Source of the DNA: Stercorarius parasiticus
Taxonomy: Eukaryota; Chordata; Aves; Charadriiformes; Stercorariidae
DNA: 64,000 nt
Direction of reading: 5' to 3'
Assembly: GCA_013396915.1 (NCBI GenBank)
Contig: VWZL01003420.1
Coordinates: 1,045,507 to 1,109,506, forward strand
Below, in pieces: positions 1 to 12,500 of the stretch. The position numbers and the translations under genes are program-made. The notes under the pieces were generated by a model. It was given only the letters and a program-made list of their open reading frames with translations. It had not been told where the DNA came from and made no database searches. How positions within the stretch are numbered: the stretch's first letter is position 1; every line of letters begins with the position of its first letter.

Positions 1-340
1 TGAGATACCTTAGTTCAGTCAAAGCTTCTTCAGTTTCTTCACAAGCCTGGACTTCATAAACAAATATTCCAAGTTCATCTATCTACAAAAATAGGATGGA
101 CAATTCTTGACTTTCTTCAGATATCGAGATAATTTACAAGTCCTTGGAGATCAGGTGAAAAATAGGAAGCGATCCTATATTCCTTAATACACTCCACCAC
201 GTTTCCCAAGTGTGCTGGAAAGGAGGAATATTAGCCTTCTTTGGAAAGGTGCATGGGAAGGCTTATTGCCATCTCTTGGAGACAGGGTATGCATTTACAT
301 CACCATGACTGCCATGGTACAGAATCCTTGACTGCTACTT
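1..340 (-). other. NR2C1: NR2C1 3'UTR and downstream sequence
   Basis: Sequence immediately after the NR2C1 stop codon. I see no AATAAA or ATTAAA on the minus strand here, so the polyadenylation site probably lies beyond the left edge or uses a variant signal. An open stretch with canonical splice borders sits at 9-82 (see findings). Confidence 0.5.
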
Positions 341-515
341 TTATACGGCATGACCAATTATCTGAGAGTTATAGTCCGCTGTCTCCATTCGCAGAATATA
401 TGGGATGATGCTATCAATCTGAACATTTCCAATTAGTCCTGCAAAGAATAGCTCTTCAGTGATGGCAGCACTCATCAGCCTAAGAGCAGGCAATCGGAGA
501 AGAAGTCTAGACAGT
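341..515 (-). CDS. NR2C1: NR2C1 exon 15: C-terminal end of LBD and stop
   Basis: Encodes the end of R583 to V640 and the stop TAA at 343-341. It contains [30 protein letters not shown], the likely AF-2 helix IIPYILRME (619-627) and the terminus [22 protein letters not shown] resembles TR4 more than human TR2. The acceptor is ATTTTCCAG. The C-terminus has the usual length. Confidence 0.97.
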
Positions 516-3500
516 CTGGAAAATAAGTTTGGTAAAAAGTGTTACTTCTGGTCACAGATTTTAGTGTTATTCACAAATGTGTTAACAGTAAGAGAAGAGA
601 AAAAATGAACAAAGGGCAATACTAGTCAAAATTCGTTATACCTAGTTTATGAAAGGCTTAAATATTTAAATCAGTAGAGTATTAAATTTATGTCCAGTCA
701 AGTCTTCAACAGTACAAAAAAATGTGGATATGCCTGTCAATTACATGGACTGAATAATGTTTGGACTTAGACTAAGCAAGGAAATATTCCAAGTACGTGC
801 AATTCGAAATGAAAACATTACAAATATTTATTTCCAATATTTCATTTTTTTAAATTATTAATAAATGAGCCGATAAATAATATGTATGAGTACATGCATA
901 GTATTTGAAATAATCTAAAGGTAATTTCTTACCTTTAAGGAGCTAAGAAGAAAATGTGCATATTTATTACAAGAAATACTGTACAAATCAGTATTACCAA
1001 CGCTCTGAAAAGAGAATCAATCAAGTAAGCATATAAGTTTACAGACCTGTAAGTATCATCTGGATATGCTTTTGTTACATAGTCTTGGAACTCCATGTAA
1101 GCCTTTTCTTGAAATTTCTCAATCTGTACCACATTTTCTAGACCTGGGTGATCTGAAAAAAACCCACTCTACATTGTTATACCTGTTTTATGTAAGATGC
1201 ACTAAAATCCATACAGATTATCTAATTGTAAGCATACCGAAATCATTATTTGGTAGCTGCAGCAACTTCACAGTTTTAGCGGTGGACTCTGCTTTACCTC
1301 CTTCTATTTCTTTTCCTCTGTGGTTATGTTTTACTTAGTTTTTTATAAATACAACCAGACATTTTGAAGAGTTCAAATAAATGCAGTACTTGCAATGTTC
1401 ACATCAATCTTGATGATACAGCTCTGTTCTCTGTGTAGCAGTAGAACAGCATTGTTTCAATACACTGACATTTATTGGAATATTGTAAAATTAAGATCAG
1501 TGGAAAAAGCAGAATAAAAGGCTATGAACCATTTGTTTCCTGGAACTGTAGAAGATATGTAGCAGATCATTCTTTTTCAACTGTTTGGTGTAAAATTTTC
1601 AAACATGCCAAACATCATTTTTAGCAGTGATTTAAACACTTGAAATGTAAATCTTGCTAAAATGAAAGGATATTAACCTAACTGCCAAGACACATTTGGA
1701 AATTATTATCCGGTAATTCTGAACATTTTACACGGTCTGTAATTTTTATTATCCATTTATCTTAATGTAAATATTTTACTGTCATAGTAGCATGACAAAT
1801 CATGTAGATTTTTATTTTTCAGAAATGGGATCATAAACGACCTGCCAAATTATGTCAGATAAAATATTATTTCTAGCAGTCCCTCCTCCTCTCCAAATAT
1901 ATGGCCTTCTATTAAGAAACCCAGGAGTTTTTGGTCTAGCTCTGCAGATATAGGAGCTTTCAGAGCAATTTAACAGTTATGATACATTGGACTCCCCTGA
2001 ACACATCATTTCACAGAGGAATATTTTGTTCTATACAGCAATTCAGTCATTCTGAAAGACAAGAAGTTAACAAGTTCATAAAGAAGCAACACATTTTGAA
2101 GGGTTGTTGTTGACATGCAATATGCATCACTTCATGATGATGCTTTTAGAGCAATGTCAGAAACACAGAAGTCAACTTCTAAAGCCAGTAGTTTGAAGAC
2201 CACTGCTAGTACACTAGTAGCCATTTATAAAGATGCAAAGTCTTCTAGGCACTCCCTTTACACTCATCTCCTTGCCCAAGGCTGTCTTGTGACAGTCAAA
2301 CAGCTGGCTTGGCACAGAAGATTTTCAGTAATTTTGAAGTCTCCAGCTATGGAATACAGCAAATCAGCAGATTTGCTAAAGCAGATGTTCTTACCTTAGG
2401 GCTCTGCTGCATGTGCAGCCCAGCCCCATCCTGTAGCAGAGCAGTAAAATCCCTGAAATTGTAATTTCTGGCCTGTGAATCACTGCCACAACATTCCTTC
2501 TGCTCAAGGTACTGAATGCGACTTTCAGGTATATGAAGATTTTGTTATATGGCTCATAGGATCAAGAATATTGACAACATATTGCCATTAAAGCATCTTC
2601 ACATCATTAAGAATGTGATCCTGAAAGCATGCGAGCTAAAGAAAAGTAATCTCAATCACGTGACTGGATATAGTCTTTTCCCACGATATTTTTCCTTCTA
2701 CCTTTTGTGTTGTCAAATCTAATCAGGAGGAGACAAATTAACTTCAGACTAAACAAATAAGTAAATATTGCTTTGCAAGTGTGAGGTTCCTAGAGAAGTA
2801 TTTTCTGGCGTCTAACAGGATTGATTTCTTCAGACAGGCCAACAGATCCTGTCATAAATCCTAGTAGACATTCTTCCATCATTTTTTTTTTTCTTTCCTG
2901 GAGCAACCTGTACCAGTTCCGAGTATGGGAATGCCATGAAAGGACTATTTTGGGGTAAGTAACACCTAAAGGAGAATTACATCTCCTGTAAGCATTATCC
3001 ACTAAAATTAAACAAGCAAACACCCACCCACCCTCCTCTTAAAGGAAGTCTTTGCCTCTTCTGAAATAATGGTGAAAAGTCCATGCAACTCTTCAGTCCT
3101 CAGCGGAAAAGAAAAACTGCAAATGCTCTTTAATATTGCAATTAAACTCATGGTGGGTACTGCTTATCAGAAAACGGAAATCATTCCTGTAATTCAGTGG
3201 ACTGTAGAAGCAAACACGTCAAAACCATGAAAGATTCTCCTAGTCATGAGGACTGACAGTGGGATTATGTTCTATAGTGAAAACACTCAGGATCTGATTT
3301 TCCTTATTGATCCACAATAGAAGAGCATCACTGGAATATCCTCTAGGAATTTATCATCTTTCCTGGAAGGTTCTGATACTCCTTTACTGCCTCTTAATTG
3401 CAAGAATGTCTTTCATCTCGGAAGTCTTCCATTAATGCAATATAACAAAAAAAGAAAAAAAGCAATGGAAGATATGTAGGGTTCTGTTGTACACTTAGAT

Positions 3501-6500
3501 GAGTACCATGAATTCCTGCTCATGCTGATGCCGCCACTTTGACTGGGAGATGTGGTTACTCCTTGTACATACTATATATATAAAAAAGATCATGTAAATA
3601 TAAGGGACACTGCAAAGCAAGAACCTCACAATGATTTTTATTTTTATATATTAGAAAACCTGCTTAAAATTTACATTTTGGAAGCGTCCAAGTTCCAAAA
3701 GATTTTCTCACTTCAACTAATTTTTCTGTGAAACGGTGAGCTGCATCTGAATGGAAAAATAAAGTTCTTCACAGATCTAATAAATCTACAGAACTGTCAA
3801 GAACCGAATACCCAGTTCTCCTCCATATTCTAAACTACTGATGGGGAGTGGGAGTGGGAGGTCACTAAGCTTCAGACAACTTCTTAAAATTTGCTCTGAT
3901 CTTTTCTATGGGACATCAGCATCTAAAAAAGGCAGAGCCAACGAGGATTATCCATAATCCTCATCCAACATCCAAGCTGTTGATGCTTTTAAAACTTTCT
4001 AATGCAAAATGGAATGACTGAAGATTTACTTTCTAAACGTGATGGAAAAATTCCGGGAGATACAGAAAGTATTTGAGGTTTATAGATTTTTCTTTTATCA
4101 AAGGATTTGGTTTTGGTTTTATATTAAATTCCTAAATTCTGAATGAGCTAAGAGCTGCAATATAGTGATACAATATCTGAATGCCTTTAGTAAAAAGTTA
4201 ATTCTACAATTTTCAAATAAGTAAAATTAATTTTGCAATTTTCTACAGTCCAGGTATGTGTGTTGCATGATCTAACTACTCATTCTCTATCTATCATAAC
4301 CAGACTCTTCTTCCTCCATATTGTAGACTAATCTCCCAGAAGGAAAAAATAATCATTATTTTATTTTATCTTTGCTGTCTAATGTATGTCCAGTAACGTT
4401 ACTTGGAGCACATTAGGCAAATATTGTTCAGAAGACAGAAATAATAATATAAGGGAATGTTTGCGGTGTTCATTCACCCGAAATGCTGTATGTAAGATTT
4501 ATTTTCAAAATACCTATGCGACGTGAGGTGATAGGTAATTTTCTGTAATTTTGTACGTGAGAACTGATGCCCAGATAGTCTTTCATACATTAAAAACCCA
4601 ACTTCAGTCCACCTCAGCTGGATGTGTAAGAGCAACACTTCTGAAAATCAAACTGACAGTCCTCAGAAAAAGTACTCCAGAAAGGAGGCACAGGATTAAA
4701 AGCAATAAATAAAGACATAATAATAATAAGAAAAATTAATAGCAGTGGCAAGAGTAAAACTTAAGTCTCCAAAGTAGCATTCAACTCTTTACATTAAAAG
4801 ATTAACCCTCCTCTTCCTAACAGTCCTCATTACGCACCTTCCAAAATTCCTCAACAAGCGAGGCAGTAAGTCTACAGGTGACAGTAACTGCATATAATGA
4901 CACAGGCAGAAGTTATATGGCAAAAAATAGCATACTTTAAAGTTTTACATTTGGAATAATTACATACCAGGACTGAAGAGGACGATTGCTTTCAAATATG
5001 CATATTCATATCCATCTAGGCAAAGCTTAACCATGCTGTTACAGAACTCTTGCAGTTTGAAGATATGCTCCATCACTAGTTTTCCTCTGTCCGTTGGCAG
5101 CTTATCTAAGTCAACATGCACATAAAATATAAAACCCCCAAGTCAACACACATGCAAAAAATGTGGCCACACTGGATTTTTAAAAATAATGATTTGTATT
5201 AGATTCAAACAGTGGGAAATCTACGCCATCTATATATAAACTCACACGCTAGGTCTGAATAATCTTGACACCAACAATTATGGACTATAACAATTTTTTT
5301 TTCCCCCCCCTTTTTTTTTTTCCTTCCTCACATTGTACAATAAGGTCTCTCCCTGCCACTAAAGCTTCCATAATCAGGGGTGGACGAGACTTTGAAATGA
5401 TCGATGAAAGGAAAGACTGTTAAGTGAAGAAAACACCGCTACTGCAAATCTGTGCTCTACGTTTAAGGGTCAGGTGCAATGAGATCGCTTAGTGTGCAGT
5501 TTCATGGGTTATTTTAGTCAGCCAAAGACCAAGCCATGGCCGAAAAAGAAGGTGTACTATACACCTTTCCTGATCTGCATCTAGGGGAATGTGGTTGGTG
5601 CAGAGCTGTTCCCCTTGGGTCAGTGATAGCTTAAGCGGCCTGAAAAATCACGTTCCCTCCACGATCCATCAAACCAGGGTCCCTGGGCCACACAAACTCT
5701 TGGAGATGCTGCAGCTGGCCTACTACACAACTGGAAAACATTGGTTATAAATTTCTGATTTTTGCATTCAAACTGAATTCCCAAATTAAATGTCAAAAAT
5801 ACCTGTTTGTAGTAATGATAAAACCATTATTAATTACTACCATACCCTTTTTGGTGAACATGCTTAAAAATTATGTACATCAAAATAAGTTCCCAAATTC
5901 CATTTGTACCCCTCCTAAAGACATTCACAGATTTGTTAGTATGTTTAGCTCATACATTAGATTTAGTGGTTTAATCAATTTGTTTTAATTATAAACTATT
6001 GCTATTTACAGGAGGATCTTGTGGGTATTTTTAAATCATGAAAACCCCTCACAAATAATTCTTTAATTCCCTCATCATAAAAGGAGAGAGAAAATTCATA
6101 GTCTGGTGGGATGTTCTTCTACAGCTTACCAATCTGGTTTTGCACAGCATTAATGGCAGTGAATTTTCATCCACATAACAGCAAATAAAATGTAGTTAAA
6201 CCTGAAAATGCTAAGATTTTTGTATGTGCATCTACCTTATTAAAATATGTTAAGACTATGAACAGATGAAGACTATACTATTTTTGTTTGCTTAGCTTTT
6301 AGTGCTGAAAAACTTGTGAGTGTTCACAAGCACATAAAGATTAGCTGAAGGACTCCCCTACCACTCAGAAGAACACCTCCTTCACTGCAGATGAAAGAGG
6401 CAGCCAACTGACATCTCTTTCATTTGAATGAAAAAGATGTAGAAGATGCAGGATGTAGGATTAATAAGAAAGGAAGTATACTTAGTGAAGATCTGTTGAA

Positions 6501-9500
6501 GGCTTGCATTAGTCTAAAACGAGTATATAGAAGTCAACAAGACAAGTTATGTACAGGAAGTATATCACCACGTTGGCATTCGGCTGCTTTGTCTCACAGG
6601 TATAAACATCAAGGACAAGTGGGTCATTCTTTATTTTATACCCTTGATACAGAGGAATCATATTCACAGTACACTTGCGTTCTTAACGTTGATGCTACCT
6701 GACACATTCCTAATTTAAGCTGACGTATATTAACACTATAAGGCATTACACAGACACACTGTAAAAAAAAAACAGTAAATGCTAACCTATATTAGAAAGA
6801 TTTTTTTTTTTTATTATTCTTATTTTTAAATCTGAAGGGAAGGAAGTATTAGCATAGCTGACTTTTGCAAAATTGCTAAAAAATTTCATCTTGTGAACTG
6901 CTTTTTCTAGTATTATTTTGGTTCAACACTAACTCCTAAACTCTACAAACAGTAAATTTTCATTAACAACTGAAGGATAATTAAAAAACTTCTGCACAGT
7001 TCAGAATTTAAAAAACATGACGGAATTCCCCAAGCGTTGCAATGCGCCCAGTATACACCTTACCTTGCTGTAAACTGCCGTGAAGGTGATTAACAAATGC
7101 AGTTAATATAGTTGCCACATTCATAACTTGCGAACATTGTGCAAGACCAAGCGTAAAAAGTTCGTTCCAGCAGGCTTTTACTAATGATATGCTGTTATCC
7201 TGTCTATTAAAAAACACAATAATTTCACTTAATAAAACCAGCCACTTGCATTCACAGTTTTTTTTAATTTGAAGAACAGTTTATAAAACATTCATCTAAT
7301 TCAACCACTGCAATCAGTACCAAAATGAAGCCCTGCAGAAGAAGTATTTTTATTTGCATGCTAGGATGAAAATACCTGTTTTAGAGTGACACTTGTAAAG
7401 AAGTAATTTTTGTTTTAATGATCTAAAAAGAAATAGATCTCCATCACAAAAGCAAGCTGAACTTACACTAAATGACAACTGTCTAGGCATATTCCATATT
7501 AGTTTTCTTAGTATTGACACTAATTTTTGGATAACATTTGCATGCATGGACAAAAACAGTTTGCATAGCTCCTGTATTGTAGGTGTAGAATAGACGCAAA
7601 GGTCTATTTTTTTGTCTGTTTTTTTTTTTCTACCTGAAATCTGGCAGGTTGGTATAATTTCTTTATTAAAAATACACATGAAATGGAACATGTGAGGTCA
7701 AGTTACTAAGCTTCCTGACTGCTATTTTCTATAACCTCTTCATGTTTGGAATCAGAATTGAAATACAGACATTGAAGTATAAGTCATGAGGATTTGCCTG
7801 ATGGAAAAATTAGTCCTTAAATTAAGTTTCATGTGTAGTCAGTGTTTTTTTTAAATGCTGAAGCTTAAAATTAGGTGTATCGATCCATATTCAGGCACTT
7901 CCATGTTAGTAACCTTACTTTCGGTATTGCCAAGCATCTCTAACTCGTAGAACTTAACAAGAGCTCGGTATCTTAAAAAGGAAATCCTACCAGTGAGGAG
8001 TCAAATTCAGGTACCATGTTTTACAGTTTTAGCCAGTAACTATAAATAATGGAAAGTTAAAAGAAGCGTAAGACCTATCAAAGAAGCAAAGCATATTAAA
8101 GCTAGGATTTCAACTACAAAAATACAACAGAGTGGATTTTGCAAGAACGTTGATGAAATTTTCAAGAACGTTTCTGATTATTTCCTGCAATACTAATATG
8201 CCAAATGACAGATTAATGTAGACTTGTCCTATACTAGATTACAGAGAGCTTGCCTAGGGCAATATTTTTTACTATGATCCAGTTCTTGTTATGGTAGACA
8301 TGATACTGTAGATGCAGCTTCTACACATATTTGTCATCTCCTGTCGAAGGGACTATGCTGAGGAACAGTGAAAACAGGGTGTACTGGCTACTCAGCTGGT
8401 ATGTGTGTGGATAAATGTATTATCTAGAGCAACTTTATGGCTAATCAAACTTAAGCAGCCTCAAAAAACTAAGAGGCTGTAACCAGCTTGATGAACATTT
8501 CAAGTAGGAATCTCTTGCCTACAAAGAACCTCGTGCAGGAAGATGAACTAAGCAGTAACTTGGTATCGTTGAGTAAATCAGTATGCCAAAGCCAACTATC
8601 TTTCCAGGACTAAGGAAAACATTACATTGCCTGAGGAAGAAACCACCTGGATAGAATTATCTATCTTCCTTACAAAACCATTACCATGGTTTTGTTTTGG
8701 CTCGTCATCTCCTCTCAATTACCAGTTATTTCATTTTAAAAGTGAGATGAGTCACCCTCCCAAAACTCAAAATTATAGTACATAATGTGCTCAAAGTAAA
8801 AAAGCTGCATTCATTTCAAATAAATCTCCATTTGAAAAAAGTTAACTACCTTAAGCTCTTCAAAAGGAAAACTTTATATTTATGTTAAATAGTGTTTAAA
8901 TATACTGTTGGCCATGATCTTGACTGGGACTGTAAATGCTAGCACAGGTGACTATTAACACTATTAAGACAGCCTACTCCGTTTTTTTTTTAATCAAACA
9001 GAAAAACATATTGGGAAGTAACATATTAAAAAAAATAGGCAGATTTTCTATAACCATTTCTTGTTAATCTTTTCAGAGAGACAGGTCTTCTGTAAAACAT
9101 TTTATTTTTAAAAAGCAATTCCCATTTGTTGTTTTAACACTAATTTGCAGCGTCTCTCTGTTACAAAAAGCTTTTAAAAATGTATAAGGATATAATGTAC
9201 TAAGTTAATTTGCTATTTATTTTGAAATTCTGCACGGAAACGATTTCTACTAAAATAAAACACCACATTTATCTGTTTTGTTACTCTTGCTATTGTTTAA
9301 CTTTATAGAATTTCACTTTTTCCTTCTCCAAAACAGAGGCTCCAGTTAGACACAATATAGTATCTTTCCCCAAACAATGTGGAATAATTTAGCTTAAACA
9401 TCTGAGCAAACACAAATGGTAATCACAGATCATCCTGCTTTTGACAGCCTTCCTGGAAAAGGGGACAGTCACTCACTTTAAAAAGAAATCCTTTTTGCTG

Positions 9501-12500
9501 CCACAGTCATACACTATTTTGATATTGAATTAAAGAAAAACACTGTAGATGAGAACAGCCAAACATGACTTATACTCTATTTGTGTCAGAGCTGATACAG
9601 TATCTTTGTTTGATGTGTCTTCATAAAATTACTTCTGAAAATAACATAAATCACTTTTCCCCATGCTGTCTTGAGATGTTTTCTCATGATGATGGGCAAT
9701 GTACTACTACATTCGTCTTAAGAATTTTAAGCGATACACTGAATTCTGCTGGAAAAGCAGCATGTCACACAAACTGTAAAAAGAATAATAAGAATTACTT
9801 TCTGGTTACAGCAACCATTTGTTTTTGGAAAATCCCCTGAAATTAAACAACTTAATCCTGAATGCTTGCTGAATCTAGCTAATCTTTTTCTTCATACAGG
9901 TTATTAAAGTCAAAATTATTACTACTAATTCACCTATAAAGGTAACAATATTTGGGGATCCAGAGAGGAGCTTCTTTGTGGTGACTGCCTGATAAACATC
10001 TTAGTTCAGGATGTAGCTATTAAAAAATGATAGGAAGTCCTATTTGCTAAAAATTCATTTAAAAAGTAGCAGCATGATGGCATTTGATCGTTATAAATCT
10101 ACTCTTTTTTCCTTTGAAATCCAACCAAAGTACCTGAACTGGACTGAAGCTGGGAGTAGTTTTGATTAAGAAAATTTACGTTCATGATGAAGATCTATAA
10201 AACGGTTTTAATAAGTAGACTTATATTTTAAAATGTCCCTGGAGAAAAGAGTGAAAAAAAATATTAAAAAGTGCGTATTCACAACATGAGCGAAGAGAGT
10301 AACTGAACACTTACCCTAAAGCTTGGAAAGATGGAATGGAACGTGCCCAGTGCATGGACAAGAAAAGCAACCTGGAGGCAGACTCGCAGATATAGTGAAC
10401 GTTAAGATATTCAGGCATAGGAGAAGGCATGGTGAGCTGGCAACCAAAGAAACAGAAGAAACAAAAAAAGTGCAAGTCAGTCATTTTACTTTCTTCGTAA
10501 AAAAACATGGTAAGAAAAAAAAAAAGTCTCAGAGTTTATTTTAAGTGAAAAAGTAAAACTGTTTTTTAAATAAACATGAGATAATCCTGAAATAAAATTG
10601 AATGACGGTCTTTTTCATTGTTAGTCACACTGTTATACTCTATAATAACTATAAAGCAACAAAAAAGGCAAACTGTTTGAATCTTTATCTTAGATAAATA
10701 TTAATGTCTGGGAGTTGGAAAATCCCAAATAACACACAACTTTTGAGACATTTTCAAAGAATAAGAGTTTTAAAACTATCATTGTAATTAGAATGAAGTT
10801 GCTTACATTTATATACAGATAAGTACATAAAAAAATCAAACACAAAGGCATCATTACTTTCTCAAGTTGGCCCCAGAGAAGTGGAATAAGTGTCCTAAAA
10901 AATTAGAGGCGTTTCCACAGTTCCTGGGGAAAGTGTGTGTGTGGAAATTCAATTTCACAAACATCTATTTTTGTACTTTTCATTAATATTTTACAAATAA
11001 ATACATCAAAAATCTTTTAATGTGCGAGTAAAATACCTAATATACAGCTGCTCCAAATTCTTAAAAATATAATCAATATACATCAGAAAGGACCAGCTCT
11101 GCCCTTCTCAATTTATGTAAGTAAAACCAGTGGTGTTGCCAGAAAGTGGCATTTGACCCCGAACTGTTGTATTGTAGTATTACCTTCAGAAATTAATACT
11201 TCTTAATATTGTGTTTAACTATATAACTATAAAAATTTTGGGTTTGGCTAATACAATTTAAAAAAAACAACTGATACGCTTGGTACTGAAGAAGTTTTCA
11301 GATGAGCTAGCTTTTTGATTTGTCCATGAATAATAAGATTAAAAAAATTGATAGAATTTCTGCAAGCTTGTAAAATGAGAAATAAAGCCTGAAAATATAT
11401 GGCTCACTAAAAAAGAAACCTTATTTTCCCTTAACGATTAAGGTCAATGAATACCATACTAAAATAGGGTATATACACAAAGGAGAAGCTGACAAATACA
11501 CTGAAGAGTCACAAAATCCAGTTGCAGATTGCATCAGATCCACCTGTTAAGAAGTGAGAACGTGGATGCTGACTCTCTGCTTTGTGCGACTCTTGTTTAT
11601 CTAAATCCTTTTGCATGGATTACTTAGTATTTTAAGGTAAGAAGCTATAAAACAAACAGTGCATCTAAACCACCGAAGGGAAGATGTACCTTTTCCCAAA
11701 CAAATAGTTAACCAGTGAACAAAAGCAGTGCGTTCATCACAAATGAATGCTAATAATCGAACAAATAGTTACTCTTCTAAGAAATTCAAAATAAGATTTA
11801 ATCAGATCATTATTTTATGTTACTATGTTAAAATGGTTATAAGTAGTCAACAGTAAAAAAGTATGTGGTACCCTGAATGCTACATGTGCATCACTGAGTA
11901 GTGGCCCCTCTATCTCAACGATATTCATGCTTGTTTCTCCACCAACCAGCTGTACGCCGGCTTCAATACCGTCAGAGTTCTGGCACGCTGCACTCTCTCC
12001 TGGATTTAATGCTTTTGCAAGAGTATCAAACGCCCTGCAAGACCACAACAAAAAAGCAAACAAATTTAGAGTAATAATAATAAAAAAAAAGAAAAGAAAA
12101 TTTTAGAGACCATTTCAATTTAGGAGGAAGCTGCGCATGTCTGAAACCTGTATTTAGATACCTGTTTCAAAGAACCGGATTTGGAGAATAGAAGTCAGTA
12201 GCATGCTTTTCCTGCCACTCTACCAAACAAAATCCCTGAAAACTCCAACTTAGAGTGGCTCTGAAACAAAAATTAGCAGTGGATTCTGTTCACACTAGTC
12301 GCCAACAGATTCACAGTTTTGACATATTGATTGTGTTGCTGAATCACAGTTTGCCTTTCAAGATCTCTTCAGTGCTGTTTACTGAGAGCGCTGGCATGAA
12401 TGTTTTGAGGACATCAGACTGCTGTTAAAGCAACTTAATGCACGTGTGAATTTTACAGACTTTTGATGCTATGAAGCACAAGTGGAACAAGATTTTTTTT

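Noticed and set aside
7350..7691. 113-codon minus-strand ORF in NR2C1 intron 11
   Set aside because: Same strand as NR2C1 but lies within an intron, with no matching splice structure and no similarity to TR2.
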